Part shown: positions 42,259-51,469 of the stretch, one piece after another
Position numbering within the stretch: position 1 is the stretch's first letter
Layout of the letters: each line of letters opens with the position of its first letter
Assembly (NCBI GenBank): GCA_002483365.1
Contig: DLHT01000017.1
Span: forward strand, 35,270 to 99,269
Direction: 5' to 3'
Source: Cellvibrio sp. UBA7661
GTDB taxonomy: Bacteria > Pseudomonadota > Gammaproteobacteria > Pseudomonadales > Cellvibrionaceae
Length of the DNA: 64,000 bases
Program-made: the position numbers and the translations under genes
The notes under the pieces: generated by a model
Told to the model about the DNA's origin: nothing
Databases searched by the model: none
The model's input: the letters and a program-made list of their open reading frames with translations, nothing else

Positions 42259-43557
42259 ATGCAATGTCAAATTATGCCGGATTTTACCCCCGAACAATTG
42301 CGTCAATATCTACCACCTTTTAACTCATCTACGAAAGAGGTGTGGTGGATAGGGTTTAGTGGTGGATTGGATTCGACGGTGTTGCTGCACGCGCTTGCAC
42401 AATTGCAGTTGCCTGTATCCCTGCATGCATTGCACATTAATCACCAGATTTCGCCCAATGCAGACGATTGGCAGCATCAGTGTGAGCAATTTTGCAAACA
42501 GTTAGGCTTACCCTTTACTGCTGAAAAAGTGCAGGTAAAAAATGACGGAAAAGGTGTTGAAGACGCCGCACGTGAAGCGCGTTACCGGGTGTTTTTGCAG
42601 TATGTACAACAAGGTGAATATTTATTAACCGCGCATCACAGTAATGATCAGGCGGAAACACTCTTGTTGCGATTGATGCGCGGCACGGGGCCGCGCGGTT
42701 TAGCCGCAATTGTCAGTGAACGGTGTCTGGATACGGGTGGGAAATTAATTCGTCCTCTACTGCATTTTTCGCGTGACGATCTGGAAGCTTATGCTCGCGC
42801 ACAGCAATTGACCTGGGTTGAAGATGAAAGTAATCAGGATGATCGCTATGACCGCAATTTTTTGCGCAATCAGATTATGCCGTTGTTGTATACGCGATGG
42901 CCTGCATTTATGCGCAAGTGGCAACAGACAGCTGACTTATGCGCGCAACAGGAATCTCTGTTAGACGAGTTTGCGCAACAGGATCTGGTGCAAGCAAATC
43001 CACGCACAGAGCGAGTGGGGCAGAGTGTTGATCTTGCCTGGTTAAAAACACTTTCGGTTGCCCGTCGACAACATTTGCTACGTTATTGGTTGCGTAGCCA
43101 GCGATGCGAAGTTCCCGAAAGCGCGCATTGGCAACAACTTGAAAATCAGCTTTTTTTATCGCGTGAAGATGCCAGTGTAAAAATCACCTGGAGCCAACAT
43201 GCATTGTGCCCTTATCAGGATCGTTTGTTTTTGCTACCTGCCGTGCTGCCTGTATTGACGTTTCAATTGCTCCCGCCATCGGCAGTAAAAGAAGCAAACG
43301 GACTTTATTTGCGTGCAGATTTACCGGATATACAAATTCGCTACCGCACCGGTGGCGAGCGTTGCAAACCTCATGGCCGGGCGCACTCACAAACATTAAA
43401 AAAGTTATTGCAGGAATACGCATTGGAGCCTTGGTTGCGCGATCAAATTCCTTTGGTTTACAACGGTGATAATTTGGTTGCTGTTGGCGATTTATGGATT
43501 TGCGAAGGTTACCTTGCAGATACAGAAAAGCCAGGGATGCAATTGCGATGGCGGTGA
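42259..43557 (+). CDS. tilS: tRNA(Ile)-lysidine synthase TilS
   Basis: Converts C34 of the CAU-anticodon tRNA-Ile to lysidine using ATP and lysine. 432 residues, the same as E. coli TilS. The PP-loop ATP motif is GFSGGLDST (32-40); HINHQ and VEDAAREARY are conserved, as is HHSNDQAETLLLRLMRGTG near 135-153; the C-terminal TilS domain includes RTGGERCKPHGR near 367-378. ATG 42259 is kept because of length; ATG 42274 is possible. Usually next to accA; here it is divergent from the S9 peptidase. Confidence 0.95.
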   Translation: MQCQIMPDFTPEQLRQYLPPFNSSTKEVWWIGFSGGLDSTVLLHALAQLQLPVSLHALHINHQISPNADDWQHQCEQFCKQLGLPFTAEKVQVKNDGKGVEDAAREARYRVFLQYVQQGEYLLTAHHSNDQAETLLLRLMRGTGPRGLAAIVSERCLDTGGKLIRPLLHFSRDDLEAYARAQQLTWVEDESNQDDRYDRNFLRNQIMPLLYTRWPAFMRKWQQTADLCAQQESLLDEFAQQDLVQANPRTERVGQSVDLAWLKTLSVARRQHLLRYWLRSQRCEVPESAHWQQLENQLFLSREDASVKITWSQHALCPYQDRLFLLPAVLPVLTFQLLPPSAVKEANGLYLRADLPDIQIRYRTGGERCKPHGRAHSQTLKKLLQEYALEPWLRDQIPLVYNGDNLVAVGDLWICEGYLADTEKPGMQLRWR

Positions 43558-43583
43558 TAAAAAAACACATATGAGTCACAATA

Positions 43584-43616
43584 AAAAAACGGGAGGTGGT
43601 TAGCCTCCCGTTTTTT
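43584..43616. terminator. Bidirectional terminator after tilS
   Basis: AAAAAACGGGAGG, loop TGGTTAG, CCTCCCGTTTTTT. It also serves the convergent FG-GAP lipoprotein gene ending at 43641. Confidence 0.93.
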
Positions 43617-43640
43617 ATTGCGATCAACTTTTAATTAGCA

Positions 43641-45917
43641 TTAGAACAGGTAAACCGCTCCGGCCGCTTCTGCACTGTTGTCGTTTTGATCCAAGGCACC
43701 ATCGGGCAAGCTCGATGTGCTGCTTGAGCTGCTAGAGGTTGACGCGGCAGATGAATAACCACGACCAGCTTCGCGATGTGCACCGACAGCCATAGTTTTA
43801 CCATCTGCAGACAAGTCTACGTTCATGCCAAAACGGTCATCGCTATCAGTGTTGCTTGCTTTCACATAACTTTGTTGTGTCCAAACACTGTTATTGCGCT
43901 TGAAGACAAATACCGCACCGGCACGTTGGGCGCTGTTATCACCTTGGTCACCGTTGATACCTTTGGCGTTACTTGATTCGCGGAAGGAGCCTACCGCGAG
44001 CAGGGTGCCGTCTTTGGAAATACTGACATTACCGCCAAATTGGCCGCCGCCAAGTACTTCAATGCTGCGGTCATTTGCCAAGGAAACGCCCTCATGCAGG
44101 GTAAGGGTGGAAGGCTTGATAAACGCCTCCTGAATCCAATTACTGCCTGAGCGTGTAAACACATAAGTAGCGCCGGTATTGGCGTATTCAATTGTTTGAG
44201 CGGTATCGCCGTTGATGCCAGTCGCTTTGCTTGCATCACCCGGTGTGCCGACTACCAGCGTATTGCCATCGCCTGATAAATCAATGCTGCTTCCAAATGC
44301 AGTGTTGATGAAGGTGGTGCTGGGTTTTAAATAGGCTTCTTGTGCCCAGACATTATCGCTACGTTTGAACACATAGGCGGCACCATTTTTAATGAGGCCA
44401 CGTACAGCATATTTGCCTGCTTCTTTACACTCTGGTTCGATCACATAACCTGAATCGGCGAGGTAATAGCAAGTGTCGTTGGACTGGGTTCCGTTAACGC
44501 CGGTTGCGTTGCTGTCTTCACCTGTCGCGCCTATGGCCATAGTGTTGCCGTCAGTAGAGAGGGCGATGCTGGCAGCAAACATGTCGCCAGCTTGGGCATT
44601 GGAGTTTTTGATGTACGCCTGTTGCAGCCAGCCATCTTCGAGGCGGATGAACACATGGACAGAGCCAGAGTTTGCTCCACCGTTATAAGAGCTGGAGGAA
44701 TTTTTGGAGCTGCTGCTGGACGAGCTGGTGCTACTGCTGGACGAGCTGGTACTGCTCGTTGATGAGGCACTGGATGGATAAAATTCAAAACAGGCAGGAT
44801 TTGAAGATCCAGCATAGTGAATGATCCCGCTGGAGGGGCTTTCATCCAGCGTGGTACCTACCGCCAATGTCTTGCCATCACCAGAGAGGGCAAGGCTCTC
44901 ACCAAAACGCGCGCCTTCCTGTATCAAACTGGATTTTACGTAAGCTTCCTGAGTCCAGTTTTGATTGGTACGAGTGAATACATACACTGCACCCATGTCG
45001 TAATTGTTCGCTGTGATCAGGTCATCCGATGGGTCAGAAGAAGCTCCGTAACGGGTAGTTTCGTAGTTGTTCTGGTTACAGTTAATGCCGATTGATGGGC
45101 TGTCTTCCAACAATGCCGATACTGCCAGGGTATTACCGTCATCTGACAGAGCCACTTTGTAGCCGAAACGGTCATTGATCAGCATGCGATAAGGGTTGAT
45201 ATTGGGTTGTTCAGTGTTGGATGCTTTCAGGTAAGCCTGCTGTACCCACACGCCATTCTCTTTAATGAAGATATAAACTGCACCGGAGTTACTGCTGTCA
45301 TTGCTGTCTTGGTTGCCGTTTACCCCGATTGCTTTGCTGTCTTCAGCCGGTGCGCCTACCGCAAGTGTGGTTCCATCAGCCGACAGGGCGATGCTCCAAC
45401 CGAAGAAATCGTTGGCTTCGGTGTTGGATGCTTTCACATAACCAATCGCTTTGATCATTTCAGTAGCAGTGAATGTCAGGTTCGATTTCTCGCAACCTTC
45501 TGCATTACAAGCTTCTACGTAGTAGTAATTGTTGACCCAATCGTGGACATGTACACCTATGTCATCCGTTGCCTGCGTGCTGGTCAGGTTGCCACCAATC
45601 TGCACAACCCCACCGGTTGCCGCATCGTGTTTGAACAGTTTGTAATAGGTTGCACCGGCAACTGCATTCCATTGGAAGGTCAGGACTTTAGCTTTTTGGG
45701 CTTCTACCTTCACGCTTGGCCATTCACCTGAGCCATTGGCAGGTATGGATGCCGCCGTGTAGCTGCTGCGCGCAGAAGACAAGCTAACCGATGATGAGCT
45801 TGCTGAAGATTTTTTATCGCTGCCACCGCCGCAGCCAGCCAGAATAAATGAGCCTGCTATTAAGGAGAGGAGCAAGGTGGTGCGCTTTAGCAGCGGCGAA
45901 AAACGATCGATATTCAT
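43641..45917 (-). CDS. FG-GAP (integrin-alpha-like) beta-propeller lipoprotein
   Basis: 758-residue surface lipoprotein. Signal peptide with lipobox ILAGC (Cys29), a Gly/Ser tether to about 60, an Fn3-like segment at about 63-150 (VLTFQWNAVAGATYYKLFKHD), then about six FG-GAP repeats of roughly 60-110 residues: (A)YVKASNTEANDFFGWSIALS, DGTTLAVGA, GAVYIF in each. Acidic Asp/Asn-rich loops (VNGNQDSND, INGDQGDN) suggest calcium binding. A poly-Ser/Thr tract of about 35 residues interrupts the third blade and another precedes the last. Adhesion or binding function is inferred; the partner is unknown. Confidence 0.85.
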   Translation of the reverse strand: MNIDRFSPLLKRTTLLLSLIAGSFILAGCGGGSDKKSSASSSSVSLSSARSSYTAASIPANGSGEWPSVKVEAQKAKVLTFQWNAVAGATYYKLFKHDAATGGVVQIGGNLTSTQATDDIGVHVHDWVNNYYYVEACNAEGCEKSNLTFTATEMIKAIGYVKASNTEANDFFGWSIALSADGTTLAVGAPAEDSKAIGVNGNQDSNDSSNSGAVYIFIKENGVWVQQAYLKASNTEQPNINPYRMLINDRFGYKVALSDDGNTLAVSALLEDSPSIGINCNQNNYETTRYGASSDPSDDLITANNYDMGAVYVFTRTNQNWTQEAYVKSSLIQEGARFGESLALSGDGKTLAVGTTLDESPSSGIIHYAGSSNPACFEFYPSSASSTSSTSSSSSSTSSSSSSSKNSSSSYNGGANSGSVHVFIRLEDGWLQQAYIKNSNAQAGDMFAASIALSTDGNTMAIGATGEDSNATGVNGTQSNDTCYYLADSGYVIEPECKEAGKYAVRGLIKNGAAYVFKRSDNVWAQEAYLKPSTTFINTAFGSSIDLSGDGNTLVVGTPGDASKATGINGDTAQTIEYANTGATYVFTRSGSNWIQEAFIKPSTLTLHEGVSLANDRSIEVLGGGQFGGNVSISKDGTLLAVGSFRESSNAKGINGDQGDNSAQRAGAVFVFKRNNSVWTQQSYVKASNTDSDDRFGMNVDLSADGKTMAVGAHREAGRGYSSAASTSSSSSSTSSLPDGALDQNDNSAEAAGAVYLF

Positions 45918-46228
45918 TCAGCAAATTCCTGAGGTTTAAAACTGGTCGGTGATTCTGTGTGTCGCGGCGCTTGGTGTCAATCAAATGCCAGCAATATTAG
46001 GGTCTTGGGTGTCCATAGCGGTTTACCCTTCATCCCGATGGGCAGCCTAAAGACCGCCAAATCCATAGATTGGTTCAGTGATGAAGTAGTGAATTTCCAA
46101 GCGCAGGATAATCTATTCAAAAGTCAGTCATGAAACTGTGAGCAATTGTGATACTTGGCGTTGGGTTTAAACGTGAAATGATGTTGAAGGTGCGCCCGAT
46201 TGGGGGCGGGCGCAGTCTTTGCCGCTAT
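45918..46228. other. Intergenic region upstream of the FG-GAP lipoprotein
   Basis: No gene seen. It should hold the minus-strand promoter of the FG-GAP gene; the cytochrome gene ends just beyond it, and its possible terminator lies at the far end. Confidence 0.5.
46191..46214 (-). terminator. Possible terminator of the diheme cytochrome gene
   Basis: TGCGCCCG (46191-46198) and CGGGCGCA (46207-46214) form a GC-rich stem 15 bases past the gene end, but no T-tract follows, so termination is uncertain. Confidence 0.4.
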
Positions 46229-48163
46229 TTAAAGTGTTTTCAGATACTCCACCAATGCCATTCGTTGATGGTCGGAGATGGGTTGCAGCAGGCGCATTTG
46301 GGGTTTGCCCTGCGCATCTTCCACTGGGCGATTATTGGCATCCAACACGAAGACAGGCGTGATACCAGCGGCGTACTCATGTCCTTTATTGGAATTGCTG
46401 GGCAGGCTGGTATCGAATACGAATAAGCCCGGATACTGCGCGGGATCGCGCTGGATAATCCCCACCTTTACCGCATCCAGCTCGCGTGCACCCAAGGTGA
46501 AACGGTTAGAGCGGCAGGTTTTGCCGCTGGCAATTTCATCATCGCTACAACTAGGCATAAAGAGCTCATAGAGACTGGGAACAGAACCGTTGTGCAAGTA
46601 AGGCGCAGTTGCCCATATTCCATTGAGTGGCCGTGCTTTGTAGGCGGCGAGCGTAGATGGGTTGTTTTTATTGACGGTTTCGAAATCCAGATGCCGCTTT
46701 GTGTTTTTGATCGGGTTATCTGAAATGGAGCCTATCAGGTCATATAGCTTTTCTGCCCAGCGGCGGAGAAAGAGTTTGTCGTGATCAGGCTCGAGCAACA
46801 CCCCTTCTACTGCATTGCTTAAGGCAGGTAACACCGAGCCTGTCTGCTGGTAACGCGGTGAGTTGGGTTTGAGCTTGTTGATTCTGTCGCCTTCAAAATA
46901 CCCCATCTTGCCTGCGTAATTGAGCGCATTCATCGCCATATACGGGTCGGTTCCGATCGTCTGCAAACTGGCAAATTGTGCGGTGATACGGCGTTTGGAA
47001 TCAGTGCGGTCGATAGCTTCATGGCAGGTGTGGCACTGGTACTCCACAAACACCTGCGCACCTTCCCGTGCGAGTGATTGATCAATTGCAGGTAATACAT
47101 TCTGTTTCGCCAGCTCTTCCCAGCTGGGTGACCAGAGGCTCTCCAGATGGCGCTCCATACGCGTCAGGTTTCGTACGACAACCGAGGAGCGATATCCGAC
47201 ATCGCCTTGTTGTTTCTTCAGATCAAACTGTGCAAACACGCCCAAGGCTTCGCCTGTATTGCGACCTAATGGGCCAGCCAACTCATTATCACCAACGCCA
47301 TTCCACTGCACAAAATCATGCTGTGGTGTGTCCCACAAATAGGGATAACTCACCGGCGCATTGGCCGGGTTGTAATTGTCGGAGCTCTGTGGAGTGAGAT
47401 GCGCAAGAATGCGATTGTAGATGCGGCCAAACGCATCCAGTCGTCCATAGCCGTAAGCGACAGACTGGTCACCGTGACGTGGTTCATTGATGCGGTTGTA
47501 GGAGGCGATTTGTGTGGCGGTATTGGCGAGCTTGCTGCGGAAATTTTCTTTTTCATCGGGATATTTCCCCTGCAAAACCTGTTTGGCTAAACGCTCAAAT
47601 TTGTCTGGTTGATCAAGGCTGGTTTGCAGCGCTAATGCCAGCTCTTTCAGCATGAGCTCCATGTCAGCGAGTGTGCCGCCACCATCAATACGGATCGCAA
47701 CGCCGCGATAATTCACTTGGCTGGTATGGCAAGCGGCGCAGGTAAAACCCACGTATTTTTCATTTGCATGATCATCTTTAACCCAGCCCACAGGTAATCC
47801 ATCAGGATTCGAAACACTGGGCTTTTGCGGCAAATAACGCAGGCGATTCATATTGGCATCGCTGCGGAATAATAATTCGCTGTCAGCGACTTCCAGGTGC
47901 AGAAAAATATCGTAAGGGATCAGGTTGGAACCTTGGGAGACATTATAAAACCAGAGGCTATCTGCGCCGCTCCAGTTTTGTTCCGGATACACAACGCGCG
48001 AAGCGCTATCGCCATAACTATCTTGCGATTCAATCTGCGCATGGCGGTCGCTATCGACAAGTACACCTTGCGATACATAAGTACAGCCAGACAGCGTGGT
48101 AATAATAAGTGTTGTTGCAATAAGTAACGAAGCAGGCAAAAAACCTGGGCGATTGACAGTCAT
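46229..48163 (-). CDS. RoxA/MauG-like diheme cytochrome c lipoprotein
   Basis: 644 residues: signal peptide, lipobox TLSGC (Cys27), and two c-type haem motifs, CAACH at 142-146 and CHTCH at 377-381. The long inter-haem region, HDFVQWNG near 282-289, RNTGEALGVFAQ near 301-312 and the late TAPYLHNGSVPSLYELF near 520-536 resemble the RoxA (rubber oxygenase)/MauG/CcpA superfamily. The protein is about the size of RoxA (about 680). The substrate cannot be told from sequence; oxygenase, peroxidase or pure electron-transfer roles are all possible. The lipid anchor would place it on the periplasmic or outer surface. Confidence 0.8.
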   Translation of the reverse strand: MTVNRPGFLPASLLIATTLIITTLSGCTYVSQGVLVDSDRHAQIESQDSYGDSASRVVYPEQNWSGADSLWFYNVSQGSNLIPYDIFLHLEVADSELLFRSDANMNRLRYLPQKPSVSNPDGLPVGWVKDDHANEKYVGFTCAACHTSQVNYRGVAIRIDGGGTLADMELMLKELALALQTSLDQPDKFERLAKQVLQGKYPDEKENFRSKLANTATQIASYNRINEPRHGDQSVAYGYGRLDAFGRIYNRILAHLTPQSSDNYNPANAPVSYPYLWDTPQHDFVQWNGVGDNELAGPLGRNTGEALGVFAQFDLKKQQGDVGYRSSVVVRNLTRMERHLESLWSPSWEELAKQNVLPAIDQSLAREGAQVFVEYQCHTCHEAIDRTDSKRRITAQFASLQTIGTDPYMAMNALNYAGKMGYFEGDRINKLKPNSPRYQQTGSVLPALSNAVEGVLLEPDHDKLFLRRWAEKLYDLIGSISDNPIKNTKRHLDFETVNKNNPSTLAAYKARPLNGIWATAPYLHNGSVPSLYELFMPSCSDDEIASGKTCRSNRFTLGARELDAVKVGIIQRDPAQYPGLFVFDTSLPSNSNKGHEYAAGITPVFVLDANNRPVEDAQGKPQMRLLQPISDHQRMALVEYLKTL

Positions 48164-48593
48164 GATGAATCCTTGCTGCAGCTAAATGACTAACAACAGG
48201 CGCAATTTGCCTGTTAATTCGATTAAAAAATGGCCAAAAATATTATTTTGGTTAAGCAGTGAAAATTAAGGAACTATTTAAGGAACTATTCAGAAAGCCC
48301 ATAGCCTTAGCTGTGAACTTTAGCAGAATGTGCTTTCACCGGCATCGTTTGTAAAAACAGCAAAACCTGTCACTGCTGTTTACCGAATGGTGGCAAGAAA
48401 GTAACAAATTGTTCCCGAATCTAGCCGATAGTGTTTGATCAATAGCTTTTGCTTGAACTGTCATAAATTGTGCGTAGACTGCCGCCTCGCCGCAGCAGAG
48501 GGACTTTTTACGGAACCGGGTGGCGAATAATCAATCAGTGAGTGATGTGTTTGTCACAGCAACTCCATAATAAAAAACGCAGCGGAACCTTTT
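48164..48593. other. Intergenic region between two divergent genes
   Basis: No gene seen. It contains a perfect tandem 12-bp repeat TTAAGGAACTAT (48266-48277, 48278-48289) and a possible plus-strand promoter TTGAAC (48453-48458), 16-base spacer, TAGACT (48475-48480). Confidence 0.55.
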
Positions 48594-48974
48594 ATGTTGA
48601 TGAATTCTGTGTTTGTGGATACGCCATTAAACAATCGCCTTGGACAAAGCGTTCATTTAGGTGTTTGTCACTTCCACTATCAAGGGCGCGATTACGTGTT
48701 TGTTGTCGCACCTACCCAGCAAGCGTCCAGTTTTGTCGGAAAAAACGCTGAGCCTTTTGCGTTTCAATTGCGTGAAAAATTCGGACTTGATCCGCGCCGC
48801 TTCGAATTAATTGAAGTTCGTGAATCTGTAGATGCTACGCATTTATATCGGTGGCGTTTTGAATGGGTAGGTAACTCGCCTCTATCCGCTCGCAGCGAAG
48901 AAATTAACTCCCCGGGTTTGCGCGCTGCGCTATTCGAGTTATTGGAGCCTGCTGCAGTTGCTGCAACAGCATAA
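48594..48974 (+). CDS. Hypothetical protein (126 residues)
   Basis: Unrecognised soluble protein of 126 residues with no signal peptide or membrane segment. Segments such as LGVCHFHYQGRDYVFVVAP and LYRWRFEWVGNSP suggest a small alpha/beta fold. ATGs at 48594 and 48600 are both in frame. The gene is convergent with the next one, with stop codons two bases apart inside a shared hairpin. Confidence 0.65.
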   Translation: MLMNSVFVDTPLNNRLGQSVHLGVCHFHYQGRDYVFVVAPTQQASSFVGKNAEPFAFQLREKFGLDPRRFELIEVRESVDATHLYRWRFEWVGNSPLSARSEEINSPGLRAALFELLEPAAVAATA

Positions 48975-48998
48975 ACTTATTTGTCGTTTATGCTGTTG
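48964..48998. repeat. 13-bp perfect hairpin spanning two convergent stop codons
   Basis: CAACAGCATAAAC (48964-48976), loop of 9, GTTTATGCTGTTG (48986-48998). It includes the last codons and stops of both flanking genes. No T-tract follows on either strand. Confidence 0.88.
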
Positions 48999-49426
48999 TC
49001 GCCATCAGTATTAACCGTATTGTTGTGCTGTTCTTCTAATTGCACCGCATTGATTTCCGGATGATGTGCTTTCTTCTCATTACGCCAGAACCATTTGCGC
49101 GGCGGCTGAGTGAATTTTTCCAGCTGTAATTGTTTGTGATGGCTATCGGTAAACCAATAATAATCGTGAATGCTTTTGGGTTTAAACCAACCGCGTACCT
49201 CGACGATATGTTCAACAGCTAATTTGGGCATACCCAGTTTGCGATCCAGATTGAAACTCTGATTCCAATGCACCAACAAATCCCGCTTGGCAGTTGCCAC
49301 TGCCAATTCTTCGCTATCGGCGTTGATGAATTTACAGCTAATAAAGCCGATTACTGGTTCAGGTGTATCGCTGTAATTTTCAAAAAAAATATTTTCGCCT
49401 GAGAGTACAACTTTGTAATACGTCAT
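48977..49426 (-). CDS. Hypothetical protein (149 residues)
   Basis: Unrecognised cytoplasmic protein of 149 residues: a structured N-terminal 120 residues with many aromatics (KFINADSEELAVATAKRDLLVHW, YYWFTDSHHKQL, RKWFWRNEKK) and a polar, Asn/Asp-rich tail. No catalytic motif is obvious. It lies 54 bases downstream of the DUF1704 gene on the same strand and may be its operon partner. Confidence 0.65.
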   Translation of the reverse strand: MTYYKVVLSGENIFFENYSDTPEPVIGFISCKFINADSEELAVATAKRDLLVHWNQSFNLDRKLGMPKLAVEHIVEVRGWFKPKSIHDYYWFTDSHHKQLQLEKFTQPPRKWFWRNEKKAHHPEINAVQLEEQHNNTVNTDGDNSINDK

Positions 49427-49480
49427 AATTTACTTTCTAACTCAGTCTTAAGTACCAACTATTTTCGTTGGAGTATATCG

Positions 49481-50815
49481 CTAATCCAATTCGGCATCTG
49501 TAACGATTTGGGTGGGTGTAACAATCGGTAACTTTTCAAACAATTTGCTGAAGTGTTGCTGCACTCGCGCGATATTCATGGCTGAAATTCCGCTGGAAAA
49601 ACCAAACCAGACATAAAGACCATTCAGATTTTTAAACATAGAGGGAAGATATTTTGGCCCGGCAATCACACCTTCCTGATAGCGTTCATACAAGAGTGGC
49701 AAGTCGTCCAGAGTAACTTTGCCGACAAACAGCATAGGGATAATTTCCGGTATCCCGGATTGGATCGCGCTGCGGATAAAATTCACGTTTTCGACAAACC
49801 CTTTTACATAGGAAATATCTTTAGTGAATACCGACCCGCCCGTCAGGGTTCCACCGCGAAAGACACGTTGGGTTACGCGGTAGCTGTCGTGTTCGCTGAT
49901 GCCTCGTTCCAGAAAATGACGGTACACCTCGCAAAAATCAGCGCCTTGCTCGGCTAAATCCACAGCTACCACACGGTCACTGATTCGCCGTGCACGCTGG
50001 GGAAAGGAACTGAAAGTCAGTGTTTCCAGCAGTACCGCCATACCTTCTTGAATAGCGGTAATCCTCGGTGAACCTACGCTCAACCAGGTTGCCCAGGGTT
50101 GCTCGCGGCCGTTCAGTGTTGTGCCTATGTGTACCCATCCTTCATGAACTTCCAGGACTTGTATATCCAGCTCTGAAAAAACAGCGCGACGATTGATTTT
50201 GATGCAGTCACCACCTGCAGAGGCGTCAGACACAATATCGTCGCTGATTTGTACGCGCACCTCACCTTCACCAAAATAATCTGCCATACGTGCGCTCAGC
50301 ATAGTGACGGCATCTTCGGCGTTAATGTGATTGGTGTAAGGGCGATTTAAATGCTCAACAGCGGGCAGTGAAAAAATTTGGCAAAGGCGCTCACCCATTT
50401 GGCGTAGCGTTTTCCGGTCACCGCGTAAATTATCGCTGGCTGAACCATAGAGTTGGCGACTGAACTGTCCAAACCGGTCGGTGCCGCGCGCACGCAATAA
50501 CTCGATGACGATTTGGTATTGGTCAATGGTTGCTTGCAGGATTTTTCCCAATGCGTCATCGCGCCCTAATTGTCTGCGCACATCCGCTTTTAATTCTTTT
50601 AGCAATTGGTTGACGGTATCTGGCTCAAATGCCAATTTTTGACGCTGATAAAAATCATCACCCAGTGCGGGTAATTCTTTGCCTTGCTGTGCGCGGAATT
50701 GTTGTTCAATACTCGCTGGCCATTTAATAGCATCAAGGATGCGAATTGGCTTTTGCAGGGATATCAAGCGCGTCGATAACTGCTTTAAACGCTCCAGATA
50801 GAGTGGGTCGGTCAT
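49481..50815 (-). CDS. DUF1704 / QEGLA-motif protein (MATCAP-like metalloprotease)
   Basis: 444 residues of the family annotated as flavohemoglobin expression-modulating QEGLA motif protein (DUF1704). HEGWVH (224-229) fits the HExxxH zinc site of the eukaryotic MATCAP tyrosine carboxypeptidases in the same family, and QEGMA (256-260) is the QEGLA motif that supplies Glu257. Thr/Glu-rich VFRGGTLTGGSVFTKDISY near 315-333 is also conserved. Bacterial substrates are not known to me; the zinc-peptidase role is inference from the fold family. Confidence 0.85.
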   Translation of the reverse strand: MTDPLYLERLKQLSTRLISLQKPIRILDAIKWPASIEQQFRAQQGKELPALGDDFYQRQKLAFEPDTVNQLLKELKADVRRQLGRDDALGKILQATIDQYQIVIELLRARGTDRFGQFSRQLYGSASDNLRGDRKTLRQMGERLCQIFSLPAVEHLNRPYTNHINAEDAVTMLSARMADYFGEGEVRVQISDDIVSDASAGGDCIKINRRAVFSELDIQVLEVHEGWVHIGTTLNGREQPWATWLSVGSPRITAIQEGMAVLLETLTFSSFPQRARRISDRVVAVDLAEQGADFCEVYRHFLERGISEHDSYRVTQRVFRGGTLTGGSVFTKDISYVKGFVENVNFIRSAIQSGIPEIIPMLFVGKVTLDDLPLLYERYQEGVIAGPKYLPSMFKNLNGLYVWFGFSSGISAMNIARVQQHFSKLFEKLPIVTPTQIVTDAELD

Positions 50816-51073
50816 AACAAGGCTGCTGCTGCTAGGTGCAAGTAAGGTCGCAATATTGACGCATAAACAGTGCCAAGGATACTTGCTTGCCGCGGCGCTG
50901 GCCTATTAATAGGGGCGACATTCTAGCTGGTTGCCGACTATTTGTGGCTAGATTTATCTGGTGAAATAATGTGCTAATTCAGCCTTGTAAAAGAGGCTCT
51001 TTTGTTTTCTATGGTGTCCCGTGGCAAGAATCGCCAGAATGTGCGTGTCCGGCCCTGTTACAGAGGAATAGCT

Positions 51074-51382
51074 ATGCCGTTTGTTGCTTTGGAAATGCTT
51101 CATCAACTTCATGATGGATACCGCAAGGCGGTGCGTGTGGCGGGGCAAGATTTGTTGCTGCTGCAAGAAAATGGCAAAACGCAGTTGATTGTTAATAGCT
51201 GTCCTCATGCGGGTGCATCGATGACTTATGCCACGTTCAGTAATAATTGCCTGCGTTGCCCGATGCATGGCATTGAGTTTGACTTGGCATCTGGCCGTTC
51301 GCCTAACCCTGCATGCACTCAGGCACTGCAATTTATTCCATTGGTTTATGAAGGTAACAGGATTGGTATTGATGTGCGTTAA
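51074..51382 (+). CDS. Rieske [2Fe-2S] protein
   Basis: Small soluble Rieske ferredoxin-like protein of 102 residues. The cluster ligands are in CPHAGA (Cys, His) and CPMHGIEFDL (Cys, His), in the order and spacing of Rieske domains. No oxygenase or nitrite-reductase partner lies next to it, so its redox partner is unknown. ATG 51074 has AGAGGA upstream; a reading from 51002 has no basis. Confidence 0.88.
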   Translation: MPFVALEMLHQLHDGYRKAVRVAGQDLLLLQENGKTQLIVNSCPHAGASMTYATFSNNCLRCPMHGIEFDLASGRSPNPACTQALQFIPLVYEGNRIGIDVR

Positions 51383-51469
51383 CCTCCATACGTTAATCTC
51401 AATAAGCGATGAAGTACGAATGAATCGAATGAGCAAAAATAATTAATCAGTAATCAAAAAGGACAATAT

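Noticed and set aside
48436..48443. TTGATCAA as a second FNR/Anr site
   Set aside because: The half-sites are adjacent, lacking the required four-base spacer.
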